From the NCBI RefSeq assembly GCF_000196115.1, contig NC_005027.1, positions 1,240,001 through 1,304,000 on the forward strand: a stretch of DNA of 64,000 nucleotides, in the 5' to 3' direction. Under the pieces are notes generated by a model. It had not been told where the DNA came from, ran no database searches, and saw only the letters and a program-made list of their open reading frames with translations. Below are positions 36,780-44,691 of this stretch, piece by piece (the stretch's first letter is position 1; each line of letters begins with the position of its first letter). Source of the stretch: Rhodopirellula baltica SH 1. GTDB lineage: Bacteria > Planctomycetota > Planctomycetia > Pirellulales > Pirellulaceae. Both the position numbers and the translations under genes were made by a program.

Positions 36780-38513
36780 ATGCCGACAAAGCCCGCTGAT
36801 CTGTCGCTGCGTTTTTCTGCCAAATCTGCCCGTTGGGCGATCTGTTTGACGGCGCTTGGCCCGCTACTTGTCGCAACAGCGTTTTCGTCTGTCGCGGTTG
36901 CTCAGGGCCAACAGGCCACGATGCAAGCGGCAGAGCGTGCCGCGATGGAGGCCCAAGGTGGACCGTCCGGCTACGAAGAAATGGAGCCGGGCTACGATGA
37001 CATGGGCATGGGGGATGACATGGACATGTACGACGCTGAGATGGAAAACCAAGGGATGGGGGATCCATACGGCGAATCGGGATACGGTCCCGGCTACGGC
37101 GGTCAATCAAACTCTCGCGGCGGAGGCGACTTCAAACCGTCGCCAATCGTGATGCTGGAAGTGTTCCAGCTCGACTGGTCACCACTGACCGAGCGTGTTC
37201 AGCAAGTCCTGACGTCCTCGGAGGCTTCGCAACAGCCGGTGGCTTTGGGGCCCGTTCTTCGCAACGAAGCCCATGTGGCGTATCGATACGGCAACTTGCC
37301 GTTGGCTCTGCAGCTCTTCCACGGCTTCATCGCTCGTGGCAGTGACGCGGCTGAACAACAGATGGATCAAATCAAGTTCAGCAAGCATTTTCGAAAACCG
37401 CTTTGGCACCTTCGAGTTGGCGTGAGCCTCGGGGTCCACGGCGATTCCTCCACCACTGATCCTTCGCCCATCACCGACTCGGGAACATCTCGAGGCATGG
37501 GGAACGGCGAAATGGGTATGGGAATGGACTCTGGCATGATGGACATGGAAATGGAGATGGCAAACTCCATGCAGGGAATGGAAGACGCCATGCGAGAAGG
37601 GATGGCCGGGATGGAAGAAGAGATGGGGATGGGTGGCATGGACATGTATGAAGAAGACATGGGCATGGCCGGAATGGGGATGTCTGGGATGGGCATGTCC
37701 GGACGAGGCCGACGCAATCGAGCCGCTGCTCCCTTGGTTCCAAAGGCGGAAATGACCGATTCGGAAGTCAGTGCCCGCATGGAAAAGTTTTTGGGGCTGG
37801 TCGCCGACACCGTCAAAACGGGGCTGTCGAAACGAATCTCCGATGGCAAGTTCGGTCACGCATTGGTTGACGTGAAGGCTGAGTCCACGACACAAGGTCA
37901 CACCGTCAACGGCGACTCGGTCGACGAAGCACCCCAACCCATGTGGATTCCCAGCGTTCTGTTCGTCGGCGAAGGCAACTCGCGTGACACGATCAAAACC
38001 GCCCACAACCTCGAGTTGGATTTGCTGTTCCATTTCGACGTGGGACTGAAAGAAAATCGAATGGGCGCGGTCAGCAACATCAGCCGCGTGAAGGTGATGG
38101 ATGCTCGCACCGGCAAGACGTTGGTCAGCTCCGCCGCGATGGACAATACCGAAGTCGAACGCATCACCCGCGTCGGACGCGGTTCGCCAGCCGCGTATGT
38201 CGATGAGCAAATGAAGTCGTTGTGGGCAGTCGTCGATGAGCGTTTGACGTTGTCGGACTTGCCAACCCTCAGTCCCGAGGTCGCTCGCAAGCGTGTGGCT
38301 CAGGTCTTGGGTGACCGGTCAATGACGCCGCTTCGAAAACTAGCCGAAATTCGCTACTACGGTTATCGCGGCTGGTTGACGCCCGACGAAGTCGAACAAG
38401 CTTTCGAAATCACCGGTGGTCCCGATGCCATGAAAGTCCTGCACGGCAGCGAGTCACAGGCAATCGAGGCGATCCACAAATTGGTCGTCCAATCCGAAGT
38501 CAGCGACTCCTGA
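36780..38513 (+). CDS. Secreted methionine-rich protein of unknown function
   Basis: 577 residues with a probable signal peptide ending near SSVAVAQGQQ (about residue 41). Two low-complexity segments are rich in Met with Gly, Asp and Glu: about 65-95 (YDDMGMGDDMDMYDAEMENQ) and about 238-310 (EMGMGMDSGMMDMEMEMANS and MGMAGMGMSGMGMSGRGRR). Ordered domains flank the second stretch: residues 115-235 are helical (LPLALQLFHGFIARGSDAAEQQ) and residues 315-575 are alpha/beta with VARKRVAQVLGDRSMTPLRKLAEIRYYGYRGWL. Met-rich segments can bind Cu(I) or Ag(I), but no other copper gene is nearby. The family is not recognised. Confidence 0.8.
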   Translation: MPTKPADLSLRFSAKSARWAICLTALGPLLVATAFSSVAVAQGQQATMQAAERAAMEAQGGPSGYEEMEPGYDDMGMGDDMDMYDAEMENQGMGDPYGESGYGPGYGGQSNSRGGGDFKPSPIVMLEVFQLDWSPLTERVQQVLTSSEASQQPVALGPVLRNEAHVAYRYGNLPLALQLFHGFIARGSDAAEQQMDQIKFSKHFRKPLWHLRVGVSLGVHGDSSTTDPSPITDSGTSRGMGNGEMGMGMDSGMMDMEMEMANSMQGMEDAMREGMAGMEEEMGMGGMDMYEEDMGMAGMGMSGMGMSGRGRRNRAAAPLVPKAEMTDSEVSARMEKFLGLVADTVKTGLSKRISDGKFGHALVDVKAESTTQGHTVNGDSVDEAPQPMWIPSVLFVGEGNSRDTIKTAHNLELDLLFHFDVGLKENRMGAVSNISRVKVMDARTGKTLVSSAAMDNTEVERITRVGRGSPAAYVDEQMKSLWAVVDERLTLSDLPTLSPEVARKRVAQVLGDRSMTPLRKLAEIRYYGYRGWLTPDEVEQAFEITGGPDAMKVLHGSESQAIEAIHKLVVQSEVSDS

Positions 38514-38890
38514 TACAGAGCCAGCTCGCTGCTTTCAGTCACAACCCGCAGCGTCAGCAAGGATCTTCCACGTTGAGATCCGCCGACTCAGGGCCTGAGT
38601 CGCCGACAAGTGTGCATGTTCGCCGCGTCATCAAGCCCATCACTCCGTAGCCGGATTCGCCAGAATTCGGACCCCAGCGACGCCCAACATCCCGTCGCTT
38701 TCCGATTCACAACCCGCCGCGTCAGCAAGGCTCTCCCCTGTCCAGGATCCTTCGACTCAAAGCCGGAGTCGCCTACCAGGGTAAACCCGCCTTATAAGCA
38801 ACGCTCACCCAACCCTAACGCTTGCCGCGACTTTATCGATCACGCAAACCAGGGCCCCTCTGGTCCACCGATTGAACGTTGAGGGGGTAA
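38514..38890. repeat. Interspersed intergenic repeat cluster
   Basis: Contains CACAACCCGCAGCGTCAGCA near 38540, CGTAGCCGGATTCGCCAGAA at 38646 (continuing TTCGGACC to 38673) and CACAACCCGCCGCGTCAGCA near 38710, with partial palindromes of the GACTCAGGGCCTGAGTCG type. These are the same motifs as at 20.8, 39.7-40.4 and 43.9-44.7 kb. No gene seen. Confidence 0.75.
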
Positions 38891-38997
38891 CGTGACGAAT
38901 GAGACAAAGCATCAAGGCTTCCTGTTCGCAGTTCGCGATGAGGAGCCAGTGCATCGCGACTCAACCTCATTCGGCCCTGCAAAAGGACTTGCCCGCC

Positions 38998-39582
38998 ATG
39001 GCGACCACGTTCCCAACACAACGCACGTTGCTCTTCGCCGCAATCCTCGCAGCGACAGCATTCGGCGGCATTCGCACCCAAACAGCATCGGCGGACTGGG
39101 GTTCGTTGGTTCACCAAATGCACGTCGGCTACCACCGCAATGTCGCTTGGCCGGACCCCTTCAATGAAGTGGACGCGCTGCAAGTCGTGATGCCATTTGA
39201 AGCGATGAAACGCAACGGATGGCGGATGCACAACACCATCGGACACGAGCTGTTTCGTGGCGGTGACGGAGCCCTCTTGGCTGCCGGCCAAAATCGCGTT
39301 CGCTGGATCGCCACCCAAGCACCTGAAACTCGCCGTGAAATCTACGTCCTTCGTGGTGCCAGCCAAGCTGAGACCCAGTCGCGTCTGAAATCGGTGCGAG
39401 ACGCGGTCGACAACTATGTGTTGGATGGCCAACCTCAACCGCAAGTCTTGGTGACAACGATCGAGCCAGCCACATCGCCAGGTGTCATGGCTACCAAGAT
39501 CAACCGGGAACGCCTTGAGCAAATGGCCGCACCGAAGTTGCCAACCACCAGCGCAGCCGGACAAGCCGGTATCACTCAGTAA
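38998..39582 (+). CDS. Small secreted protein of unknown function
   Basis: 194 residues from an ATG preceded by AAGGA. The signal peptide is TLLFAAILAATAFGGIRTQTASA with the mature protein starting ADWGSLVHQM. The rest is a compact alpha/beta domain, ending in a Pro/Ala/Thr tail. The frame is open up to 38899, but a signal peptide fits only the internal start. No family recognised. It is followed by a strong terminator. Confidence 0.72.
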   Translation: MATTFPTQRTLLFAAILAATAFGGIRTQTASADWGSLVHQMHVGYHRNVAWPDPFNEVDALQVVMPFEAMKRNGWRMHNTIGHELFRGGDGALLAAGQNRVRWIATQAPETRREIYVLRGASQAETQSRLKSVRDAVDNYVLDGQPQPQVLVTTIEPATSPGVMATKINRERLEQMAAPKLPTTSAAGQAGITQ

Positions 39583-39633
39583 AGCTGTTTGAGGACCCGA
39601 GTCCGCAAGACTTCGTACGATTCAGAAACCAAC

Positions 39634-39675
39634 AAAAAAAGGCGACTGCGAGCCAAGCTCACAGTCGCCTTTTTT
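39634..39675 (+). terminator. Rho-independent terminator
   Basis: GGCGACTGCGAGC pairs with GCTCACAGTCGCC (one mismatch), with A7 before and T6 after. It lies about 50 bp after the stop of the secreted-protein gene and could work in both directions. Confidence 0.92.
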
Positions 39676-39775
39676 CATGTCGTATCAGCGACGCCCATCG
39701 CCTAGCCATCAAATCCCAACCCGCCGCGTAAGCAAGGCTCTTCCCACGTAAAGAACCGATTCACAGGCCTGAATC

Positions 39776-40311
39776 GGTTACATGTGAATGCGTTCGCCGC
39801 GTCAACAAAGCCATCATCGCGTAGCCGGATTCGCCAGAATTCGGACCGCCACCCCTGTAGCCGATTCAGGCCCTGAATCGGCCCTCCGCGCCTTCAATCG
39901 CAATCCCGCCGGAGCCCTCCAGTTCGCAACCGGGCTCACAATGATTCAGTCCGCAAGGCCAGCAGTCCAAGCTGCTCCAAATCATAACCCGCAGCGTAAG
40001 CAAGGCTCTTGGCGAAGCGGCGAACCGACTCAGAGCCTGGATCGGTTACATGTGAATGCATTCGCCGCGTCAACAAAGCCATCATATCGTAGCCGGATTC
40101 GCCAGAATTCGGACCGCCATTCCCGTAGTCGATTCAGGCCCTGAATCGGCCTTCCGCGCCTTCAGACACAATCTCGCCGGAGCCCTCCAGCTCGCAACCG
40201 GGCTCACAATGATTCAGTCTGCAAGGCCAGTAGTCCAACCTGCTCCAAGTCACAACCCGCAGCGTAAGCAAGGCTCTTGGCGAAGCGGCGAACCGACTCA
40301 AAGCCTGAGTC
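39776..40311. repeat. 268-bp tandem duplication of the interspersed repeat family
   Basis: Units 39776-40043 and 40044-40311 are highly similar. Each contains CGCCGCGTCAACAAAGCC, the CGTAGCCGGATTCGCC motif (39820 and 40088), a TTCAGGCCCTGAATCGGCC palindrome and the AACCCGCAGCGTAAGCAAGG motif. Each can be read as about 117 residues in one frame, but the sequence follows the repeat rather than any gene. A further partial inverted copy lies at 40357-40382. Confidence 0.9.
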
Positions 40312-40448
40312 GGCGACGAAAGCAATGCCGAGCCCTGGAGTCGGCGACTCCACTGCACCTTGCTTACGCGGCGGGTTATGACGAGCGAAAGCCAAAAGAA
40401 TCCTGAATCGTTGAGCATTCGATTCACCGCTCAAACATCTCAACCACC

Positions 40449-41942
40449 TCAATCCTTCGTCTCAGCTTCCACCGTCATCGCCGCTCGGTGTTCTTCCGCC
40501 AAATCCTCTTGCCCTAAAGCCTCAAAGCAAACGGCAAGCGATTCGTGAGCCGCATTCGCCAGCGACTCTTCCGCCAAAGCCCGTTCAAGGTCAGGGATGG
40601 CTTCCAGGTGCTTCCCGAGCTTCGTCAGAATCTGCCCGCGGGTCTCATAGAAGTAAGCATTGGGAGTCGACACACTCTCGATTGCTTGCTCACTGATCTG
40701 AAGGGCTTGTTCCAGGTCACCGTCTTCCTTCTCAGCCATTGCGACTGCCAAGTTATTCAGGATGGCCGAGCTGTGAGGCAAATGCTCCGCCGCAAGTTTC
40801 AAATGCAGCGTTGCCTTTTCAGCGTCGTCGTTCAGTAAGGCTGCCGTCCCGCGGATGAAATTCGCGATTCCCGGCGAAGACCCTTTGACCAATGCCGCTC
40901 GAATCTTGATCAGCTCTTTGTCGTCGGACTCCAGCGTCTTGAGCACCTGATCCGCAACCAGGCTGAGCACGCGAGGGTTATTGGGGGCGTACTGCAACGC
41001 AACTTGCAGCATCTTCAGAACCCGCAAACGTTCTTCAACGGTCTCGTTCGGTTCCGATTCAATTTTGTTGATCCAGACGACGATCGTGTCGCCCATTGCC
41101 TGTTGCAACCCAGCCTGATGCTCCTTGGTTTTCATCCGGCCAATTGATTCGCTCAACAGCCGCACCGCGTCAGCGTGTTTCTCCAGGAAGATCAACGCTT
41201 GCACATTCGCCATCGCCAACTGAGGGCTGGCCGGTTCTTCCTCAAACAGTTGCTGAATCTTCTCAAGCGTTGTTTCCGCGTAACGGGTGGCCGCGTCATC
41301 CTCACCTGCTTGGCGAGAAATCATCGCCGCTTGCAATCCGAACATCGGCTGAACCGACGCGAGCTGAACCAGATACGGGACCGCCTGATTTTGCCGGTTG
41401 GTGCGAATCAGATAATCCGCATAGGCCTTCTTGATGCCCAGATCATCAGGCAGCTCTTCACTTAATAGACGAAGCAACTGTCCGAATTCCCGCTGCTCCT
41501 CATTCTCCAGGTCCGCCCACTTCTTTTGTTCATAGAGCTCCTGCAACAACCACCGAGCCGCACGCGGATCACGCTGCTGAGCCACCAGCCCACGCATCAA
41601 CGACTGAGCTTCCTCTGTCTCATCCTGCTGATTCCGAGCCACCGCCAACCGATACAATGTCTCCGCCGACTCGTCGCCCTCATCAATTTGCCGCCGAATC
41701 AACAGGTCAGCCGTCTTGTAGTCGTCCCGTTCAAACGCATCAGCCAACTGTTCGCGGATCAACTGATTCCGCCAAGAAACGTTCTTTCCCGTCGAAACGA
41801 ACAGCAAGATCGCCAAAGCAACCGTTAACGCCAACGCGGGGATTGCTGTAGAGGCACGTTTCCACGGAATCGTCCGAAACCAGGCAACGAACCACTGCCC
41901 AAACCATTTGAACCACTGCAACGGATTGAAGTACCGAATCAT
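40449..41942 (-). CDS. TPR-repeat protein with N-terminal membrane anchor, coupled to exosortase
   Basis: 497 residues. An N-terminal amphipathic/aromatic segment and one transmembrane helix (ASTAIPALALTVALAILLFVS) are followed by many TPR-like helical pairs (AETLYRLAVARNQQDETEEAQ; SSAILNNLAVAMAEKEDGDLEQALQ; AIPDLERALAEESLANAAHESLAVCFEALGQEDLAEEH). It is probably a scaffold facing the periplasm. Its ATG overlaps the exosortase stop (ATGA), so the two are translationally coupled and likely work together in exopolysaccharide or envelope assembly. Confidence 0.85.
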   Translation of the reverse strand: MIRYFNPLQWFKWFGQWFVAWFRTIPWKRASTAIPALALTVALAILLFVSTGKNVSWRNQLIREQLADAFERDDYKTADLLIRRQIDEGDESAETLYRLAVARNQQDETEEAQSLMRGLVAQQRDPRAARWLLQELYEQKKWADLENEEQREFGQLLRLLSEELPDDLGIKKAYADYLIRTNRQNQAVPYLVQLASVQPMFGLQAAMISRQAGEDDAATRYAETTLEKIQQLFEEEPASPQLAMANVQALIFLEKHADAVRLLSESIGRMKTKEHQAGLQQAMGDTIVVWINKIESEPNETVEERLRVLKMLQVALQYAPNNPRVLSLVADQVLKTLESDDKELIKIRAALVKGSSPGIANFIRGTAALLNDDAEKATLHLKLAAEHLPHSSAILNNLAVAMAEKEDGDLEQALQISEQAIESVSTPNAYFYETRGQILTKLGKHLEAIPDLERALAEESLANAAHESLAVCFEALGQEDLAEEHRAAMTVEAETKD

Positions 41943-43768
41943 GACGACACCTCCAGGTTGGCTTCTGCCTGAGCGTCTGATCCGATCGCTGAGCCACCAT
42001 TGGCCGCCTTCACCGCGGTCGCAATCTTCTGACGCAGTCCGTCAAACATCTCATCAATCCGATCAATCGTCGACGCGTCAAGCTTCTCAGGTGCAACCAC
42101 CCAAAGCTGCAACATCATCATTGGTTCGATTGATTCGTCCAGACGTTCAGCTACATCGGCTAGTCTGCTTCCTAAACGCCCGGGTCTCTCGGGGGGGGAA
42201 ACAAAGTTTCCTGATGGGGTGATTGCGGAATACCAAAGGTGACCGCGAGCGTCAGTGTCACCTCCAAAGAGAGCGTAAGCAAAAGGTTGAAATCCAGAAT
42301 CTGCGTCTTCTGACTCGGTCGTATCGGTTAACTCCAAGATTCGATTGAGCAGCCTCCAATTTTGGTTCTCGTAGCAAAGACATAGTTCGTGCCATTCCGC
42401 ATACGTTTGGCTCAAGACAATTTGCCCGCGAACGGGCACGCCCTTGACGATGGATTCGAATGTCCAAACATCCGCATTTTGGCCCAGGATAGGATTGTCA
42501 CCATCACGAGCTTGCTGATGATTTTTTAATTCGAAGCCATTGTTTCCCGACGCAATGAATTGAATTGGTGGTTCGAAAATGAGCCCATCAACAAACATGC
42601 CCTGAGCACCTTCCTCCACGCCGACGGCACTGACCTTCATGGCCGAAGTCGAACTTACTGAAAGCAACACAACTGCCAATACCGCCATTGCTGCTGCAAT
42701 GGGCTTGGCTTGTAGACGCCCAAGTAGACGAGCCAGTTGCAGCTGAAACCCGAGCTCTTTCGGATCGGAACCAGCCTGGTTACTGCGGTAGTATTCGCCC
42801 ACTGCGTCAACGTTTTGGCCGTCGTCAACGAACCAATTCCAAAGATGCAAGACTGGATTGTCGGGGTGTTCGTCCGACGTCGTTCCGGTCACGTGCATCA
42901 GCGTCATGATCATGCCATCAAATGACCACAGGAAGAATGCGGAGATCGCCAGCGTGGTGTAACCCAGAATGTCGTGCGCCCATCCCGAAGCGAGATCCAA
43001 TGACATCCACTGATCAGCAACTGCGACCATGGACACCCGCAATACGTTGCCACCCGCTGCGAGAATCAACGCGACGATCAGATAGAAGGGAGCAAGCCAC
43101 AGTTTCCGGCGATTGATTGCAACGATCAACGTGCTCAGAAACGCCATCGTGAACACCGATTGAATTCCGCTGCACGCCTCAGCCACAAATAATTCTCGGC
43201 TTGGCAGTTCGATCACATTGCGAGTTACCGCGTGCGGAATGGAAAGAACATCGAGGAGCAAACTCGACATCATTGTGGTCAAATGCTGCAATTGGATCAC
43301 CAGCAATTGGTCGTAACCGAGCGGCAAACGAATCAGCAGCAACAACGGCAGAGCGAGGATCAACAGGCTCTTGTCATCTGGGCCACGCATCACGCCCAAG
43401 CTCGCCGCTGCGTAGCAGACAAACGCGATGGACATCATCCAAGGTGACCTTAGGCTCCAACTACCGATCATGGCGAGCACGCCCACTGAGATCAGCAGTA
43501 ATGAACTGATTCGAGAGGGGGCGTAGAAGTAACGATCGCTACGAGACCATGCCAGCCAGACAACCGCGCCGATCGCAAACGGAAAGTACTGGTAATGGTC
43601 CAGCCGCCACATCCGCGAAAAGTAGATGCCCAGCATGGGAATGCACGCGGCAAGCAGTGCCACCCAGAACCAGGTCCAAACGGACAGGATCACCGGAGTG
43701 CGAACAGGAGCCAGCGGCACCTTCGCCTTCGTCTTCATGGGAGCGATCGCGGGAGAATCTTCGGTCAT
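41939..43768 (-). CDS. xrtU: Exosortase (XrtU-like) with EpsI-like C-terminal domain
   Basis: About 609 residues. The membrane half has about eight helices and the exosortase catalytic triad: C199 in FVAEACSGIQSVF, R244 in GGNVLRVSMVAV and H265 in WAHDILGYTTL. After a cytosolic linker and another helix (PIAAAMAVLAVVLLSVSSTSA) a C-terminal domain of about 240 residues contains YAEWHELCLCYENQNW, similar in pattern to EpsI-type domains. Known exosortases process C-terminal sorting signals and co-occur with exopolysaccharide genes, as here. The start is uncertain (ATGs at 43807 and 43825, TTG at 43837). An 8-base C-tract (as G at 42191-42198) lies in the C-terminal domain. Confidence 0.88.
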   Translation of the reverse strand: MTEDSPAIAPMKTKAKVPLAPVRTPVILSVWTWFWVALLAACIPMLGIYFSRMWRLDHYQYFPFAIGAVVWLAWSRSDRYFYAPSRISSLLLISVGVLAMIGSWSLRSPWMMSIAFVCYAAASLGVMRGPDDKSLLILALPLLLLIRLPLGYDQLLVIQLQHLTTMMSSLLLDVLSIPHAVTRNVIELPSRELFVAEACSGIQSVFTMAFLSTLIVAINRRKLWLAPFYLIVALILAAGGNVLRVSMVAVADQWMSLDLASGWAHDILGYTTLAISAFFLWSFDGMIMTLMHVTGTTSDEHPDNPVLHLWNWFVDDGQNVDAVGEYYRSNQAGSDPKELGFQLQLARLLGRLQAKPIAAAMAVLAVVLLSVSSTSAMKVSAVGVEEGAQGMFVDGLIFEPPIQFIASGNNGFELKNHQQARDGDNPILGQNADVWTFESIVKGVPVRGQIVLSQTYAEWHELCLCYENQNWRLLNRILELTDTTESEDADSGFQPFAYALFGGDTDARGHLWYSAITPSGNFVSPPERPGRLGSRLADVAERLDESIEPMMMLQLWVVAPEKLDASTIDRIDEMFDGLRQKIATAVKAANGGSAIGSDAQAEANLEVSS

Positions 43769-43981
43769 ACTGCGGTCTGTTGTTCGGGGGGAAAGGTCGG
43801 TCCCCATGATAAGGTGAGGCGGCATTGAACGCCACAAATTGCCAGCCGATTGTCACCGCAATCGCGAAAAGAATACCGGCTAGTCCCGTTCAACCGGTAG
43901 CGGGAATCGCGAAACCTAAGAAGTCGACGGTCATATCCGAATTCTTGGCGAATCCGGCTACTCTGCCGACTGTCGCGTCAC

Positions 43982-44170
43982 AACCCGCCGAGTCAGCAAG
44001 GTCTTGACCAAATTGTTTTAAGGTCGTAGCTGGATTCGCCAGATTTTAGAGGACTGATGTTCGAAGGCAAATTCCTGGCCAAGTCTGCACAGGACATTCT
44101 GCTTGGTTCAGTGAGCGGTTGATCGCCACAGAGGACACCGAGTTCACAGAGGGCGGAGCGAGGTTTGATG
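43982..44170. repeat. 189-bp dispersed repeat, copy 1
   Basis: Begins AACCCGCCGAGTCAGCAAGG, then GTAGCTGGATTCGCCAGATT, then ATCGCCACAGAGGACACCGA and ends GAGGTTTGATG. About 90 percent identical by eye to 44357-44545. A short copy of the CGAATCCGGCTAC motif precedes it (43937-43962). No gene seen. Confidence 0.85.
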
Positions 44171-44356
44171 AAAAGCTTTTGGATGGCCTCAGCTTATTCA
44201 GATTGGCAAGAGCCTAATGCGAGGGGGAGAGGTGCACGTAGCCGACTTAGGCCTCTAAGTCGGCAATCCAGTACACAAGCGAACCTCGCTGGTCCTCGCT
44301 TCCGAATTCACCGCCAAACCGGCTACAAATCCGACGAGCGTTGTCCATCCCGTCGT

Positions 44357-44545
44357 AACCCGCCGCGTCAGCAAGGCCACGACCAACTTGCTTTAAGGTC
44401 GTAGCTGGATTCGCCAGATTTTAGAGGACTGATGTTCGAAGGCAAATTTCTGGCTAAGTTTGCACAGGACATTTCGCTCTATACAGTGAGCGGTTGATCG
44501 CCACAGAGGACACCGAGTTCACAGAGGGCGGAACGAGGTTTGATG
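44357..44545. repeat. 189-bp dispersed repeat, copy 2
   Basis: Second copy of the unit at 43982-44170, in the same orientation and offset by 375 bp. A further GTCCGAATTCTAGGCGAATC motif lies at 44669-44695, just before the end of the kinase gene. Confidence 0.85.
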
Positions 44546-44691
44546 TACGCTTTTAAGTGGCCCTAGGTGTTTCAAATTCGCGAGTGCGTATTCCAAGCCT
44601 AGAGCGTGAGGGACTGAGAAACGCAACTCTGTGCCCTCGGCGATCTCTGTGGCTGAATTCCTTGTCGTGTCCGAATTCTAGGCGAATCCGG

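Noticed and set aside
37179-38210. 343-codon antisense frame in the Met-rich protein gene
   Set aside because: His-rich product mirrors the ATG-rich coding strand; no start signal or domain.
39788-40406. Two similar frames of about 117 codons that could be called paralogous small genes
   Set aside because: They follow the 268-bp nucleotide repeat exactly, contain no ribosome binding site and are Ser/Arg-rich in the way random frames of this repeat are.
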